A stretch of DNA of 64,000 bases from positions 42,841 through 106,840 of the forward strand of contig OENT01000494.1 in the NCBI GenBank assembly GCA_900239685.1, given 5' to 3'. The stretch is from Rotaria macrura (Eukaryota; Rotifera; Eurotatoria; Philodinida; Philodinidae). Made by a program: the position numbers and the translations under genes. This document shows, piece after piece, positions 12,911-25,260 of this stretch. The notes beneath the pieces were generated by a model. The model was not told the DNA's origin. It did no database searches and saw only the letters and a list, made by a program, of their open reading frames with translations. Every line of letters starts with the position of its first letter. The stretch's first letter is position 1.

Positions 12911-14509
12911 ATGGCCAATTTCGATGTAGCCAAAGCTATATTTGCGCAAGTTGATGCAAATCGAGATGGAAGGTATGAATGAAAACAGAAGAAAAAAAAA
13001 TGGATTGTAACTTTTGTATAAAATAAACATATATGAATTTATTTAGTATTGATAAAAATGAATTTCGCTCTTGGATTTCAAATGCTGAAGGATTGACTTC
13101 TTCATCATATGACTCGTTGACTAGTGGATCGTATCTTCATGATAATTCTACTAGTCAAATAGATCAAAATGAATATAGAGTTAATTCTGAAAATGCCTTG
13201 GAGTCCACGGTTTATAAACATGCTTCATTTGGAACTGCAGAAGTATCAAGTGATTTGAACGGCGATAAGATGGTTCAGACACATAGTTCACAACAAACGA
13301 ATCAATATATTGCACAATCATCTGCTAATATATATAAGGATCCTAATCCACAAATTATTCGACGAGCAGCCATGGTAGGCCCGCTTACTTATCAACAACG
13401 AGTTCTCGTTCGATTTCTTCAACCACCAGCTCTTCCACCACCAGGAGTAATTAAATTCATGTTTGCACGTTGAATCTCACTGTTCTTTGTATCAATTTCA
13501 GCCACTTACCATTAAAGAAGTACGCCCAGCACAACCACCTCCACCTCCTCCACTTATCATTCGTCAACATGCACCAGCTCCTCGTACACCAACTCCTCTT
13601 ATCTTACGCGAGCGTCCACCGAAACCACCGAAACCCGTTGACAGTCAAACAAGTTAAACAAAAACTTTGCTACTACAGTTGCATAGATTATAAGAATCGA
13701 TGTATTTTATTTTATAGTTACTCGCTGTTTACCTCCGATACCTGTTCCACCACGATCCATTATTATTGAACGTGTTCCGTCTGCACCACAGAAGCCACGT
13801 AGATGATTGATTGTAATTTATTTCTCTAATGAATTTCCTTCTCTTTCTATTCAGGGGATATTATAATTGAGCGATGGGTTCCCTACGGATCTCCACCTAA
13901 ACGTCGTACAATCGTTCAACGCGCTCCTCCTGCTGCAAAATACACACGACCACGCAATATTGTCGTTGTTTATGAAGCTGCACAAGCACGTGTAATCCGA
14001 CATTTTCAAAACCTTGGCGTTGTCCAAGAAAATCCTGAATCTTATATAGCTCGTCATGGAGCATCACTTTTAGATTCTGGAACACTTGTTCTACAAGCTC
14101 GTAATGCTGGTGTCATTGAAGATCTAGTAAATATATATGTTTACGGCAAAACAGAAACTTCTATAAGATGTTTTTTTTTCTTCTTTTTCTGTAGGCTCCT
14201 CCATCGAGGTCATCTTCAATGCATGCCAATATGAACAGAAATACTGTTGGTTTTAATCAGTCGTATGAAACGGCTAATCAAGGTTTTTTATCATCAAATG
14301 CAACTCGTAGTTATGGTGATATGCAACTAGTCGGTAGCAGCGAAGCTCTGAATCACGGTAACACAAGTTATTCATCATCATCAAATTTATTTGATGAGAG
14401 TTCTTCAGCTAAATATGGATTTGGTTCTGGCAATCGAAATCTTACTGCTAATCATAACAATGGTACTAGACGATTAACTCAAACAGAATTTCAACGACAT
14501 TATAATTGA
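12911..14509 (+). CDS. EF-hand protein with proline-rich alveolin-like core (6 exons, 426 aa)
   Basis: The exons are 12911-12972, 13047-13446, 13502-13652, 13718-13798, 13855-14126 and 14195-14509, with introns of 55-74 bp and all phases consistent. Residues 15-26 form a canonical calcium-binding EF-hand loop (DANRDGSIDKNE), split by intron 1. Residues about 118-322 are a repetitive Pro/Val/Ile/Arg core: PLIIRQHAPAP, PLILRERPPKPP, SIIIERVPSAPQ, DIIIERWVPYGSP, RTIVQRAPP. This alternation of short hydrophobic-charged strings with proline resembles alveolin/articulin proteins of the protist cortex. Residues 323-426 are a Ser/Asn/Gly-rich tail. The alveolin comparison rests on pattern only; a calcium-regulated cortical scaffold is inference. 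The gene is convergent with FGD, 127 bp away, and an AATAAA lies at 14592-14597. Confidence 0.75.
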
Positions 14510-14591
14510 AACGTTTTCGTTCTCGACTTTTTGACATTTCTTTTGCTTTTTATTATTATTATTTTTTTATAATGCAATGTGTAGACTACAT

Positions 14592-14597
14592 AATAAA
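14592..14597 (+). terminator. Poly(A) signal of the EF-hand gene
   Basis: AATAAA lies 83 bp past the stop codon at 14509. A minus-strand AATAAA for FGD lies at 14549-14554 (TTTATT on the plus strand), so the two convergent transcripts should overlap in their 3' ends. Confidence 0.6.
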
Positions 14598-14636
14598 GGA
14601 GAGAGAAAAGAAAATACATAAAAAGAAAACAATTTA

Positions 14637-17600
14637 TCAAACATTACTGATACCACTATCGGCTGAATCACGTTTTCTTACATACCATTCTGGCGATTGT
14701 TTTAAACGAGCTGCTTGTATTGTATCATACCATAGATTAGCATAAAATAATAGTTTATTATTTGCATGTTGAAGGTTTTTGTCGACATAGGTATTTTTTG
14801 GATACGTCGTTTGATGAGTTACTTCCATAGATAACCGATAGGATTTATCTTTACCGTTCAATATCAATGTTTTTGTTTCTTGTATGAGTAGTATTTCAGT
14901 AAGTTCACTAAGATTGATTGAAAAATCTTCAACTTGATCTAATTTTCCACCATAGACATGCAACTGATAATCTTCTTGTAATTCAATCCAAACAATGGAT
15001 TTTAATGAAACAAGGTGAAAGTCACCAAATAGAATTGTTCGATTTGGATCACGTGTTAATTTTAGAGATAATGTTGAAGTCGTACCGATGCCGGTGAAAA
15101 TTTTATAACATAAATCACAAACACGTACTTCGCCTTGTTTACTATAATATTTAAGCAATAATTTCTTTGTCGAACACGAACTACATACACAACGACCACA
15201 TGATCGACAGTGATGTCGTCGAGAAGGAAAAAGTTTTATAACGAAAGAATTATGACAAAGTTGACAACGTGTCACATCGATATCGTAAATCCATAAAGGT
15301 GCACGAGTGCATATGTTTTGCTGTTCACAACGAGTAGATGATTGAAGACCTGAAATAAAATTAAGAAATGCATCGTGCATAAATTATTTTTTACAAGGTA
15401 TAAATTTCAATGAAGACGATACATGTTCATTCATTTGTACGTGAACTACATGAGGTGAAAAGAAAGATATGCTTATTCAAGGTTTTAGAAGAGAGCATGC
15501 ATGAGAAAGTCGAGCAACCACCCAATAGGTCACAACATGATTTTTTGTAACACCCCGTTTCTTTTATTCCATTCGATTCTGCGTGAAAAAACTAGGTTAA
15601 CGAAAATTTTTTTACTCTTTTAAACCTTTCCTTTGCACAGTTATTGGCATTTCAATTAAAGCACCCTTGGACATTGGGGGAAAAGAAGAAACTTCAGTAT
15701 TTTTCACTTTTTGAAGTCATATTGCATCGTCTAGAGGCGGAAAGCATCTCATTCGAAAGAGCGTCAAAGCTTGCATTGAGTGATACCTTTCATCTTTTAG
15801 ACATGCTTAGTTTTTTGAAAAAACGAATTTGTTTTTTCGGAACAAATTTTTAATATTTCGATTTTTTTATGATCCTCGTTAAAGTGACCGTAAATTTTAT
15901 CACGGAATTCTATAGAGCATTTAATTCTGAACAAGATGGAGAAGATTTGAAAGATTCAAACGGGGAAGAACAGTTGGAAAGTTTGAAACAAATTTAGTGG
16001 GTAGGGATTGTAAAAGACGAATGTCCCCTTTGTTAGATCTCGTTCGAAGAGCTTCGTTTCTGATTTCATATGCAAATTCATTGGGATATTCGTTCGAGTC
16101 TTTTCGTCGGATAATATCTTTGAAATTTTACTTTTCTAATTTTCATGCCTGGGGTACCCGGTACACCGACAGTTGAGCCCCTCGACAGTTGAGCCCCCCG
16201 ACAGTTGAGCCTTCCGACAGTTGAGCTCCCGACAATCGAGCTCCCGACAATTGAGCCTTCATTGATGCATAAGGCTATATACAAAATCAACATCTAACTA
16301 TGTGCTTAGATGAAGTTTGAAAATGGTTTTCAAACTGCCATTATCATGTTGTGAATGATTCCTTGATACTCGCGTCTATGAATACGGCGACTATCTCTAC
16401 AGAAATGAACAAATATTCGCAAATATCTATTATGATGTCTAGCTTAGAATTTGTCGTCTGCTTCGACGATCATTTTTTGGAGCGTTCATTTCGAAACAAT
16501 CGACGTTGTGCTCCTCGCTTTTCAAATTCGATGTGGAATTGTTTTTCGAGATTGAAGTATCAGCTACGTCGAACAAACAACTCATCAGAATGCTGGCACA
16601 GAGCTATTCAAGTAGTGTGATCCCTGATCTATTTTCACGAGAGAGTTGCACATAAATTTTGCTTAGTACTCAGCGCGAGGAAACCCATGCATCTATGAAT
16701 CTATCAAAGACTTGAAAATTGAACAGCACGCGAATTCGATAATAGCTGAACAGTCGCAAGTTGCGGTTGCTACATTGAAAAAGCGAGTGAAATACGAGCT
16801 GTTGGATGAACAATTACAACAGTTAGCTTCAACTTTTCATTCAATCTCAAGCGATTTGTATTTTAAACGAGCAAGAACTCTATTTCATTTTTGATACGAG
16901 TGTAGATTTATTCAAATAAAATTATCTTGTTCTATTACTTTACTTTTTTCTTGATACGAGGCTCAATTGTCGGGAGCTCAATTTTCGGGGCTCAACTGTC
17001 GGGGCTCAATTGTCGGGTCACCGGGGTACCCCCCCCCCAGGGATCTGCAAAATAACCTTTTCTCTCAAACACCTGTTTTTTGTAGTTTTTTCGATAGAGT
17101 CCAACGCACTGATTACAATTATCACGTTTCCATCAAAATTCACTCGATTAATGAGAAAAATATCGATATATCTGTGGTCAGAAACCTTTATATCTGCGCT
17201 CGCAGGACAAAAGTCGTCCGTAACACTAAAAGTCTTTCGGCAAAAGTTTAATAGCAGTGTTTCCTTGTCGCAACGATAGCCTCTCATAGATTGCAGATGC
17301 TTTCAATAGGAAAAACTCACGATTATATTTTGTTTTTCACGATTGAAGACACCGTTTTTGGATACTTTGATGATGTAAAGGCTCCAAATTCAACTGATGG
17401 GGTTTGTGAGAGACATGCTTCATTTTGGCGCTGACATGCGTATAGTTTTTACAAGAAGGCAACACAATCATAAATCGACTAAAGGTTGCAAAGTGGTTGA
17501 ATGTTTATTCATAAAAAGACACTGCATGCACTTTTGATGACCTCTTATGGATAACAGTATATGGGATCATAAAACGAGCCATAAAAAAGGAATTTCAAAC

Positions 17601-20600
17601 AAAATTGACGAAAATTTCTCTAGATTAAGATAGACGATAACCAGCTGAGTTATATTGAAATCATGCTCGCTGTATATAATGAAGTTTCGACGGATATGCG
17701 GCTAAAAGAATAATTTCCTTTATAAAATCCTATTCTTCTTCAACCACGGAGATCTCGATATTTTTTCTCATTAATCGAGTGAATTTTGATGAAAACGTGA
17801 TAATTGTGATCAGTGCATTGAGCTCTATCGGAAAGACTACAAGAAACAGGTATTTGAGAGAAAAAGTTATTTTGGAGATCCCTGGGGGGTACCCCAGGCA
17901 TGAAAATTAGAAAAGTAAAATTTCAAAGATATTATCCGATGAAAAGACTCGAACGAATATCCCAATTAATTTGCATATGAAATCAGAAACGAAGCTCTTC
18001 GAACGAGATCTAACAAAGGGGACATTCGTCTTTTACAATCCCTACCCACTAAATTTGTTTCAAACTTTCCAACTGTTCTTCCCCNTTTGAATCTTTCAAA
18101 TCTTCTCCATCTTGTTCAGAATTAAATGCTCTATAGAATTCCGTGATAAAATTTACGGTCACTTTAACGAGGATCATAAAAAAATCGAAATATTAAAAAT
18201 TTGTTCCGAAAAAACAAATTCGTTTTTTCAAAAAACTAAGCATGTCTAAAAGATGAAAGGTATCACTCAATGCAAGCTTTGACGCTCTTTCGAATGAGAT
18301 GCTTTCCGCCTCTAGACGATGCAATATGACTTCAAAAAGTGAAAAATACTGAAGTTTCTTCTTTTCCCCCAATGTCCAAGGGTGCTTTAATTGAAATGCC
18401 AATAACTGTGCAAAGGAAAGGTTTAAAAGAGTAAAAAAATTTTCGTTAACCTAGTTTTTTCACGCAGAATCGAATGGAATAAAAGAAACGGGGTGTTACA
18501 AAAAATCATGTTATGACCATTTGCGAGGTTCTCGTGCATTCTCAATTAGGATTGTGAGAGAAAAATGATGTTGTAATATAGATCATCTACGATGAAATTT
18601 AGAAATCTCGACTCTTTTTAATTGACTATTATCTAAACATCGGTTCGTATAAAACTTCAGAATCGATATTCTGGCATGAATTTCACACAGATTATTCACA
18701 AATGGGAATATCGAGCATCTGATAGAATATAAAAATATTTCTGTTAAAATTCGAATTATCTCATAGATGGAAAACATTCTTATTTTGATTTCGTATTGTT
18801 ATCGATGATGTGCTAACATAGACAAGAATAGATTGAAAAAATAACTTTTCTATTTCAACTTTTATTACTTTAAAATATATTAAACGATATGAATAGAATT
18901 TGAATGTTGATGTGTAAACTAATAATAGAAATTTAAACATCAACAATTTCATTCATTGATTCTAAAACTAAACGTAATTTTACAAAAACAAAATGAAACG
19001 ATCAATCTATCAATAAAAACTCTATGAAAGACACAAGATGGTTTATATCATATCTTCCCGAGTCAATGTACGAAAGATTTCATAATCAAACAATTCAACT
19101 TAATTTTTCTTATATTTCACTTATGAAAAATTGAATCTGTTTTTAAAGAGATATACGAATTGTTTAATAAAAATAAAACTTAACTTCATATACAATACGT
19201 TTGTATGCTTCTCATGAATACCTAAGTTGCAAGATTCATATTTAGATTTAACATGAATCTTATGAATACAGACGACATATTTAATGTAGATCAATTGATT
19301 GGAAACATTAAATCAGTATAAAAAACTTACTTTCTACAATTGAATATTGTCTTTGAACAGCTTCACTTGCTTGTCTTATTTTATTTATCCATTTATCTCG
19401 ATCTGATTCTTTATCAACTATAAATTCATAAGATTTTTCAATAACACTAACACGAAATGGATAATAATTTATAGGACATGTTTGCGGTAGATTGTATGAA
19501 TTAGACGATGTTGATACCATTCGTTCAGCAATTTCAACTTTAATATTCTTTATTGTTAATTGACGTTTCATCTCAAGTTTACTTCCTGTTTCTCCATAGA
19601 CAAGTAGACAATCGGAAAATAGTATGAGATATATTTGAGCTATCTCCTTGTCTTTGCGTGGTACTTGTCTTTTAACTGAGCCGTGCCAAAGAAGTTTTTG
19701 TTTTTCAAAACACTCCGGTTTATTATCAACTCGTGCTTTTAATTTATTCAATTGAGTAGGTGATATTGCCAAATGTTCTTCACATCGTTCAGCTATATAA
19801 GTAAGTTCATCGTGTACAAAACATGTGTGTTCATAATCAGAAGAATCATTATCAAGATGTTTCATGTACGTTTTCATGAGAAGAATGTAACTGAAACAAT
19901 CAATAATCATATTTGTAAGGCACAAAAAAAGAACATAGAATCGTATAAATTCAAAACAAGTTTTTAACGATGATCTTAGAATCAATTTGATTTTAATCAT
20001 ATTGTACGCGATGATCAGTCATTTTTCGTTCAATTATAAATGATTCAATGTGAAGGAACATAAATATTAGGTAGAAATAAATGCTTTATAAAGATCCTCA
20101 TGAATTGGGATATGTTATGGCAAATAGTTGTGTTTGTATTTTATTGCTATGGAAATTTTTCCATCCATAGACAATTGAAGTAGACGAATGATACGAATGT
20201 CAACAATTCGTATAGTTTACTATGAATATTTCCTCAAGCGTCAAGATTCATTCGATCATTGCTGGTCGATATGAATTCATGCGTAATTGTTTTATACACT
20301 ACCATGAAAGTCTAGTATCTTGATTGCAATAATTGAATATTGTGCACGATGTTTGACATTTTTGTTAATATCTACTGAAAACAAAGGAGCTCGACTCAGA
20401 TTAAAAGTAATCGTTCATTCTAAATACTACCTAACTTATTACTATTCCAAACTCAATGTTTTGAACAACCGTTAACTACTATAATTATGTTACTTTGCCT
20501 GATCTAGTTACAATTGTAACACTAAATACATTTAACTAATTCTCACAGATGAAATAAAAATACGTTTTTTTTTATAAAACAAACAGTCATTTCATTTTAA

Positions 20601-23600
20601 ATATTCTATTAGTCATCTGCAGGATAATAGATGCACTTAAAAAATAAGGAAGTATTCAACTTGGTTACGTTTGATTGTAAATATCATTGGACAATGACAA
20701 TTTCATTGGCGTTTGAGGATTTTGATGAACGAGAAGAGCCATATAAACGTGTATATTTTGACTAAAACCTCACGCTTAAGTGAATTCAAACTCAGTACTC
20801 ATACATAAATAGAATCTGAAAGTGTGTAAGTACATATGCTTGCACTTAAGTCTATCGGCACATAGTAGATCCTCTTTCTCCTATGAAACTACTACTACTG
20901 CATGATAACTTAATTGTTTATCGTTACATTTAATTCTAAGCATGTTTTATATTTTGATTGTATTTAAATCATTCTGAAATACTATTCGAATGATAAAAAA
21001 GAATGAATGAATTGTAAATTTTCTCTCAAATAATCTTCGATTTTCATTAACATTACATAGATTTTATACACTGACTATATGTTTTATGTCTAATTGGGAA
21101 AAAGATATTGAAAATTAAATTGAAATTGATTAAGAAGAGAATTTTGATTTTCAGACCGATTACCGATTGTATTTTATAAATGGACTAAAATCAATGAAAT
21201 CATATTTTCTATATTGCAAATTAGAGTTTAGAAAAATGTCCACAATGTAAAATATAGATTTTGTTTGAATCAGATCAATCTAGTTTCCATTTCGATAAAT
21301 TTTGGTCTAATTTTAAGTTTCTCTCTTTGTAAAAGTTATTCTTTAGCCAATTGTTTCTGCCCCTTTTTAATCATGAAACATAAACGTAACTGCTATGAAA
21401 ACTTGAAATGTTTTGCTAGTGTATAAAAATTGCTCGTCGAAAAATCAAATAACTGGGCTTTTTCTTATTCAAAAAATGATGGATCTAAAGCAACGAAGAA
21501 TAGTAAAAAAAACTTCTGAAACTTTTCAGACATCTAAAAGCTTCTGCAAAAAAAAAATATCTTTTGTTTTTTTTTTCACATTCATTATAACTATAATGAT
21601 CGAATTAATTATTTTATTTTCCAGATATTCTGCTTACACTATAAATAGACTTTTTTTTTATAAATCAATCATCTATCGATAGCATAAATACTGTATTAGA
21701 GTACATTGTACTCAATACCTTTACTAAATCATGATTTACCAACGTAAACATACCTTCAATGTCAACTCAAACTACAAATTTACCTTAGTGAAACGTATCT
21801 AGGTATGTACAAGTTTCAATTAACAAGTACTTGAACTTGAAACTAGTTCAAATCATGTATCAAATGTTAGAAACAATTTTCGAATTCATATCATCGTGAT
21901 GTAAATGGTTCGTATAAGTAGCTTTCGTTCTTCCATTAATCACTATATATTCATAGTGCTGATTTCTATGAATTCTCATCGAGACAGACTATGCAGTAAG
22001 ATTGAGAAAAATTACTTCATGTGTTGCATTTTCTCAAGGCGTGATCATAGCCTCACATGTATTCCTATTACTATAATCATCACGCATTCAGGCCTCTAGA
22101 CGACTCTAGTTTAGTACCAAGATACTAAGAAGGAGCTGGAAATAAAAAAGAAATAAGATCTTTGATAGAGATTACATTGACTAATTTTATAAGTTCCATA
22201 GAACTCTCAAGTGTGAACTTCGGACTGAATAGAAAACTTGAATCTTACAAGTCAACATATATTTTCAGAATGTAAACTGAAAGATGATAGAGCCGAGATT
22301 ATTTTCTTAATGTGATATTTTAATTAAATTATTCCTACCGAAGTAAATGTTGATTTGCACAATTAAGCTCACCAATTGGATATAGATTTGCCAGAAGAAT
22401 TTGACATTTAAGCATCGCTTCATGAACTAGTGTATTTGTTGTACATAAGCGTTCTAATTTTTGTTGATTTTCATCATACAAGATATAATATTCTCTATAT
22501 AAATTTTCCATTGTTTGAAAATGTTCAGTGAATATTGACCAGATATTATAATGAGAATGACCTGTTTTACATAGTTCCATATGTGGTAAAATATATTGAT
22601 GATGAAAGTGATATAATCGTTTAATTGTTTGAAGCAATGGTTTATAGATACAAAAAAATGCATTTAGAAGATTTTCCTCTTTTCGACATGTTTCATTGAT
22701 CTTTTCCGGAACTTTAAATGAAAGTACATAGAGTTTTTTAACATAATTTTCTTCTGTTTTATGTACTTCATCGATACATTTTAATAAACTTGTTCTCTAA
22801 ACAGATGAAATCATAATTTCTAATGCTTTTTCTATCAATAATTCTATTAAACTGACCATTCTATTATCTGCATCTGTAGCGCCATTGATCGATGATTCTA
22901 TGGATGAGTCATGCTGTCTTGAAGTATCTAGATGATCGTCTATCTCAATTGGTTGAGATTTAATGTATTCTTCTGGATGTTGAGAATAAGTTTGTTTAGA
23001 AGTTAACATTGCCGTTGTTTCGAGTACTAATTTAGCAGAAGCAACAAGATCATGTGCTTGATTCTTAAAACAAAAAGGCAAAAGAGCGATTTTGTTATTC
23101 TTGCTTTCTTGCTTCTGCACAAATATTTACAAACCGAAATCATGTACGTACTGTGTCGAGTGTCGCTGGATTATTTGAGTTGTTATTTTGTTCGGTCGAT
23201 TCTGTAGTACTATGAATATTTTTTCTCGATGTTGATAAAGTTTGATAGTGTGTTGAAGAAAGAAGAAAACTACGTTTATAACCTATTGGTCTGTGCTCAG
23301 ATGTTGTTGCCCACGCTTAAATCGTTACAAAGATTAAAATAATTATTGAAGTAATGATATAAGTAGAATTGAAATCAAACTTAAGAATCATTCTAATGTC
23401 AATCTGAAATACTGAGGCTGACTCTACTATATGACACAGTCAACTGCTCTGTTATTTTTTTAGTCGCATAGCTACTCTAGTCGTTTTTTCGTCTTTTTCT
23501 TTCGAATTTGTGAGTCATCTTTCGTTTACGCCCTATTTTCAATGTGTTACTCATACTTTGTAACAGCCACTTCCTTTTCACAACAAACGTCTAGCTATTC

Positions 23601-25260
23601 AAAAGCAGAAAAAAATGTAAGGATTGTAAAACTATGTAAATTTCTCTAATGAAAATCACAGTATCTGAAAAAATCATGAACGTATGAATGAATAACAGTT
23701 TTCAATTTCATCTGGATTATTATTTATATTCATATGAGAGAAAAAAAACCGAATAGAACGTTTGAAGTGAATACGAAAGGGTAATCCTTACGTGCTGATG
23801 ATTTCTAAATATTGGTTACCATCATGTTGTGCTTCGTTACTTGATGTATTGAATAAAGTCACGCACTCAATATAATACACATAGATTACTATCCATAGAA
23901 TCAATAAATGAGAAATACGACTATTTACAGATGTTTGTTGACTCAGAAATGTAGGCGAAGCACTTACAAACAAAGACAAAGAGTGCTCTTGCATCTCCTG
24001 ATAATCATCGAGCGATGCACTGAGACATGATTACGTTCGTAAGTATCTCTCATGTTTAATAGTTAATGTGGAACGACTTACACAATGCGCTGGACATTTG
24101 TTTGATCCTAGTTTCTATGTTAATCTGACGTACATCTGGCAGCTGCTCTCATTAAATAAGCGAAAGAGACCCATGGATCAATGTCATATGACTGAAGAAG
24201 AAATAAGATCAATTCTAGAGAGAAGACTCCTAAATAATTCTTGTTTGTTCTATATTCAATCAACATTTTCTTTTACTATCTTCTAATTTATCGATTAAAT
24301 AAATTTACCCATTATTTCATTTAAAAAAAACAACATAACTTAGTATGCTCATCGTACAATAAGTACAATGCATCTTCTATGGCAGTTATTATAATTCACG
24401 ATGAAACAATTATACGAAATGGAACAGATGCCGCAACCAACAGTAAGTGGTACCATCTTGAGGCATGTTCGTACAAATGATAACCTTCGACGTAATCATG
24501 TACCTACATTCGAACAGGTCTCAAAACACTATCTAGTCTATCTTTCATTTCTGTTAAACTAAGTTACTATTTACAATGAAACACAGTGTGACAAACTAAT
24601 TGAAATTCGCAAACGATCTATTTTTTCTCGTCATATTAAGTTCATCGGTTTTAGCTTCTGACGAAGCAAGAAGCTGGTAGAGTTATGAAAAATCACTTCC
24701 AACATAAATAAATTTTTAGGATTCTATCATTAATATTAACTATAAAATAGATAATTTTAAAATTGAAAGAAACCTAAAAAAATCAAGCATATAGAAATGT
24801 CTCATCAACTCACAACGTTCTGTTTCATCCAATAGAACACAAAAACAAGAATAAACTAGTTGACTATAATAAATATCGCTACTCCAATAGGCAAAGTTTT
24901 CAGAAATCAATGAAGAAATTCATAGAATATCTTACCTTCACGTGCAGATGCACGAGTATTTTTGTAACGCGTAAATACTGGCAATGGAATTTTATGTTTT
25001 ATATTTGATTGATCATTCTGCGTCAATTTAAAATTGTTAAATTGTTCTACTAATAGAGCCACATTAGGTGTTTTTTCGGCTGTTGGAAAAACTTCTACTC
25101 TGTTGGCCATAGATAATTTCGGTTCTTTTGTTGGCGGATTTTGAATTGTTGATTCATCTTCCAATCCATTCGTAAGCGAACGAGATCGTTGTGCTTTATA
25201 TATTACACGAAACGACGATGGGATAATAAATCCAGATCGTTTGAGATCTTTTTCATTCAT
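14637..25260 (-). CDS. FYVE, RhoGEF and PH domain protein, FGD family (6 exons, 808 aa)
   Basis: The exons are 24936-25260, 23152-23315, 22857-23063, 22339-22796, 19331-19890 and 14637-15349. All junctions are in phase; three introns are long (1620, 2448 and 3981 bp). The domain order matches FGD1-6. Residues 1-232 are a disordered N-terminus. A DH domain (about 233-430) starts EVHKTEENYVKKL and contains RYILLMKTYMKHL. The first PH domain (about 445-565) contains KLLWHGSVKR and LILFSDCLLVYG. The FYVE finger (about 585-650) has WIYD, four CxxC pairs, the basic RRHHCRSC and the final RVCDLC. A second PH domain ends near SPEWYVRKR. FGD proteins load GTP on Cdc42-like Rho GTPases and bind phosphatidylinositol 3-phosphate through FYVE, acting on actin at membranes. 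The DH motif has QHLLRY where most have QRxPRY. The last intron carries a nested transposon (15528-18518). The family is certain; which FGD it is cannot be told. Confidence 0.9.
16160..17022 (+). mobile_element. Mutator-like (MULE) element remnant nested in the left foldback arm
   Basis: The 863-bp insert is flanked by a perfect 9-bp direct repeat GGGGTACCC (16151-16159 and 17023-17031). Nine bp is the usual target duplication of Mutator-like transposons, and the uninterrupted site is preserved in the right arm near 17887. The ends are inverted: GGTACACCGACAGTTGAG on the left and GGTGACCCGACAATTGAG as the complement of the right. Just inside the ends are tandem copies of a roughly 15-bp unit (CGACAGTTGAGCCCC and variants): about six on the left (16168-16258) and four inverted on the right (16962-17016). 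The interior holds a decayed transposase C-terminus, listed separately. Confidence 0.8.
16351..16894 (+). pseudogene. Decayed C-terminal fragment of a MULE-type transposase
   Basis: Frame 16351-16620 encodes RRCAPRFSNSMWNC and LRRTNNSSECWHRAIQ. This matches the block typical of FLYWCH/MULE transposase-like proteins, where a Pro-Arg-Phe...Trp-Asn string is followed by R-T-N-N-x-x-E-x-W-H-R. The frame is broken by a stop at 16618-16620. A second frame, 16712-16894, continues with KIEQHANSIIAEQ and KKRVKYELLDEQLQQLAS, the usual downstream region. The N-terminal half with the catalytic residues is missing, so the copy cannot be active. The family match is from memory of the pattern; the 9-bp target duplication supports it independently. 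Confidence 0.65.

Larger units (their letters stand above)
15528..18518. mobile_element. Foldback DNA transposon with very long inverted arms, inside the last FGD intron
   Basis: The left arm begins GGTCACAACATGATTTTTTG at 15528 and the right arm ends with its complement at 18518 (one base differs, C/T). The outer arms (15528-16159 and about 17887-18518) are near-identical inverted copies; I see only a few mismatches over some 630 bp. Each arm encodes the same 69-codon frame (15644-15853 + and 18193-18402 -) with no recognisable function, a by-product of the inversion. Beyond a later insertion (16160-17022) the arms continue at 17032-17180 and 17755-17886, here clearly more diverged. The loop (about 17181-17754) holds no transposase. 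It is therefore a non-autonomous element of unknown superfamily. No clear target duplication was found (flanks cacccaata and atttgcgag). The assembly has an ambiguous base N at 18085, where the left arm reads G. Confidence 0.85.

Noticed and set aside
15644..15853. 69-codon frame repeated identically at 18193-18402 on the other strand
   Set aside because: It is simply the same transposon arm seen twice in inverted orientation; no motif suggests a real protein.
24068..24286. 72-codon plus-strand frame inside FGD intron 1
   Set aside because: No splice sites in phase, no recognisable domain; likely chance.
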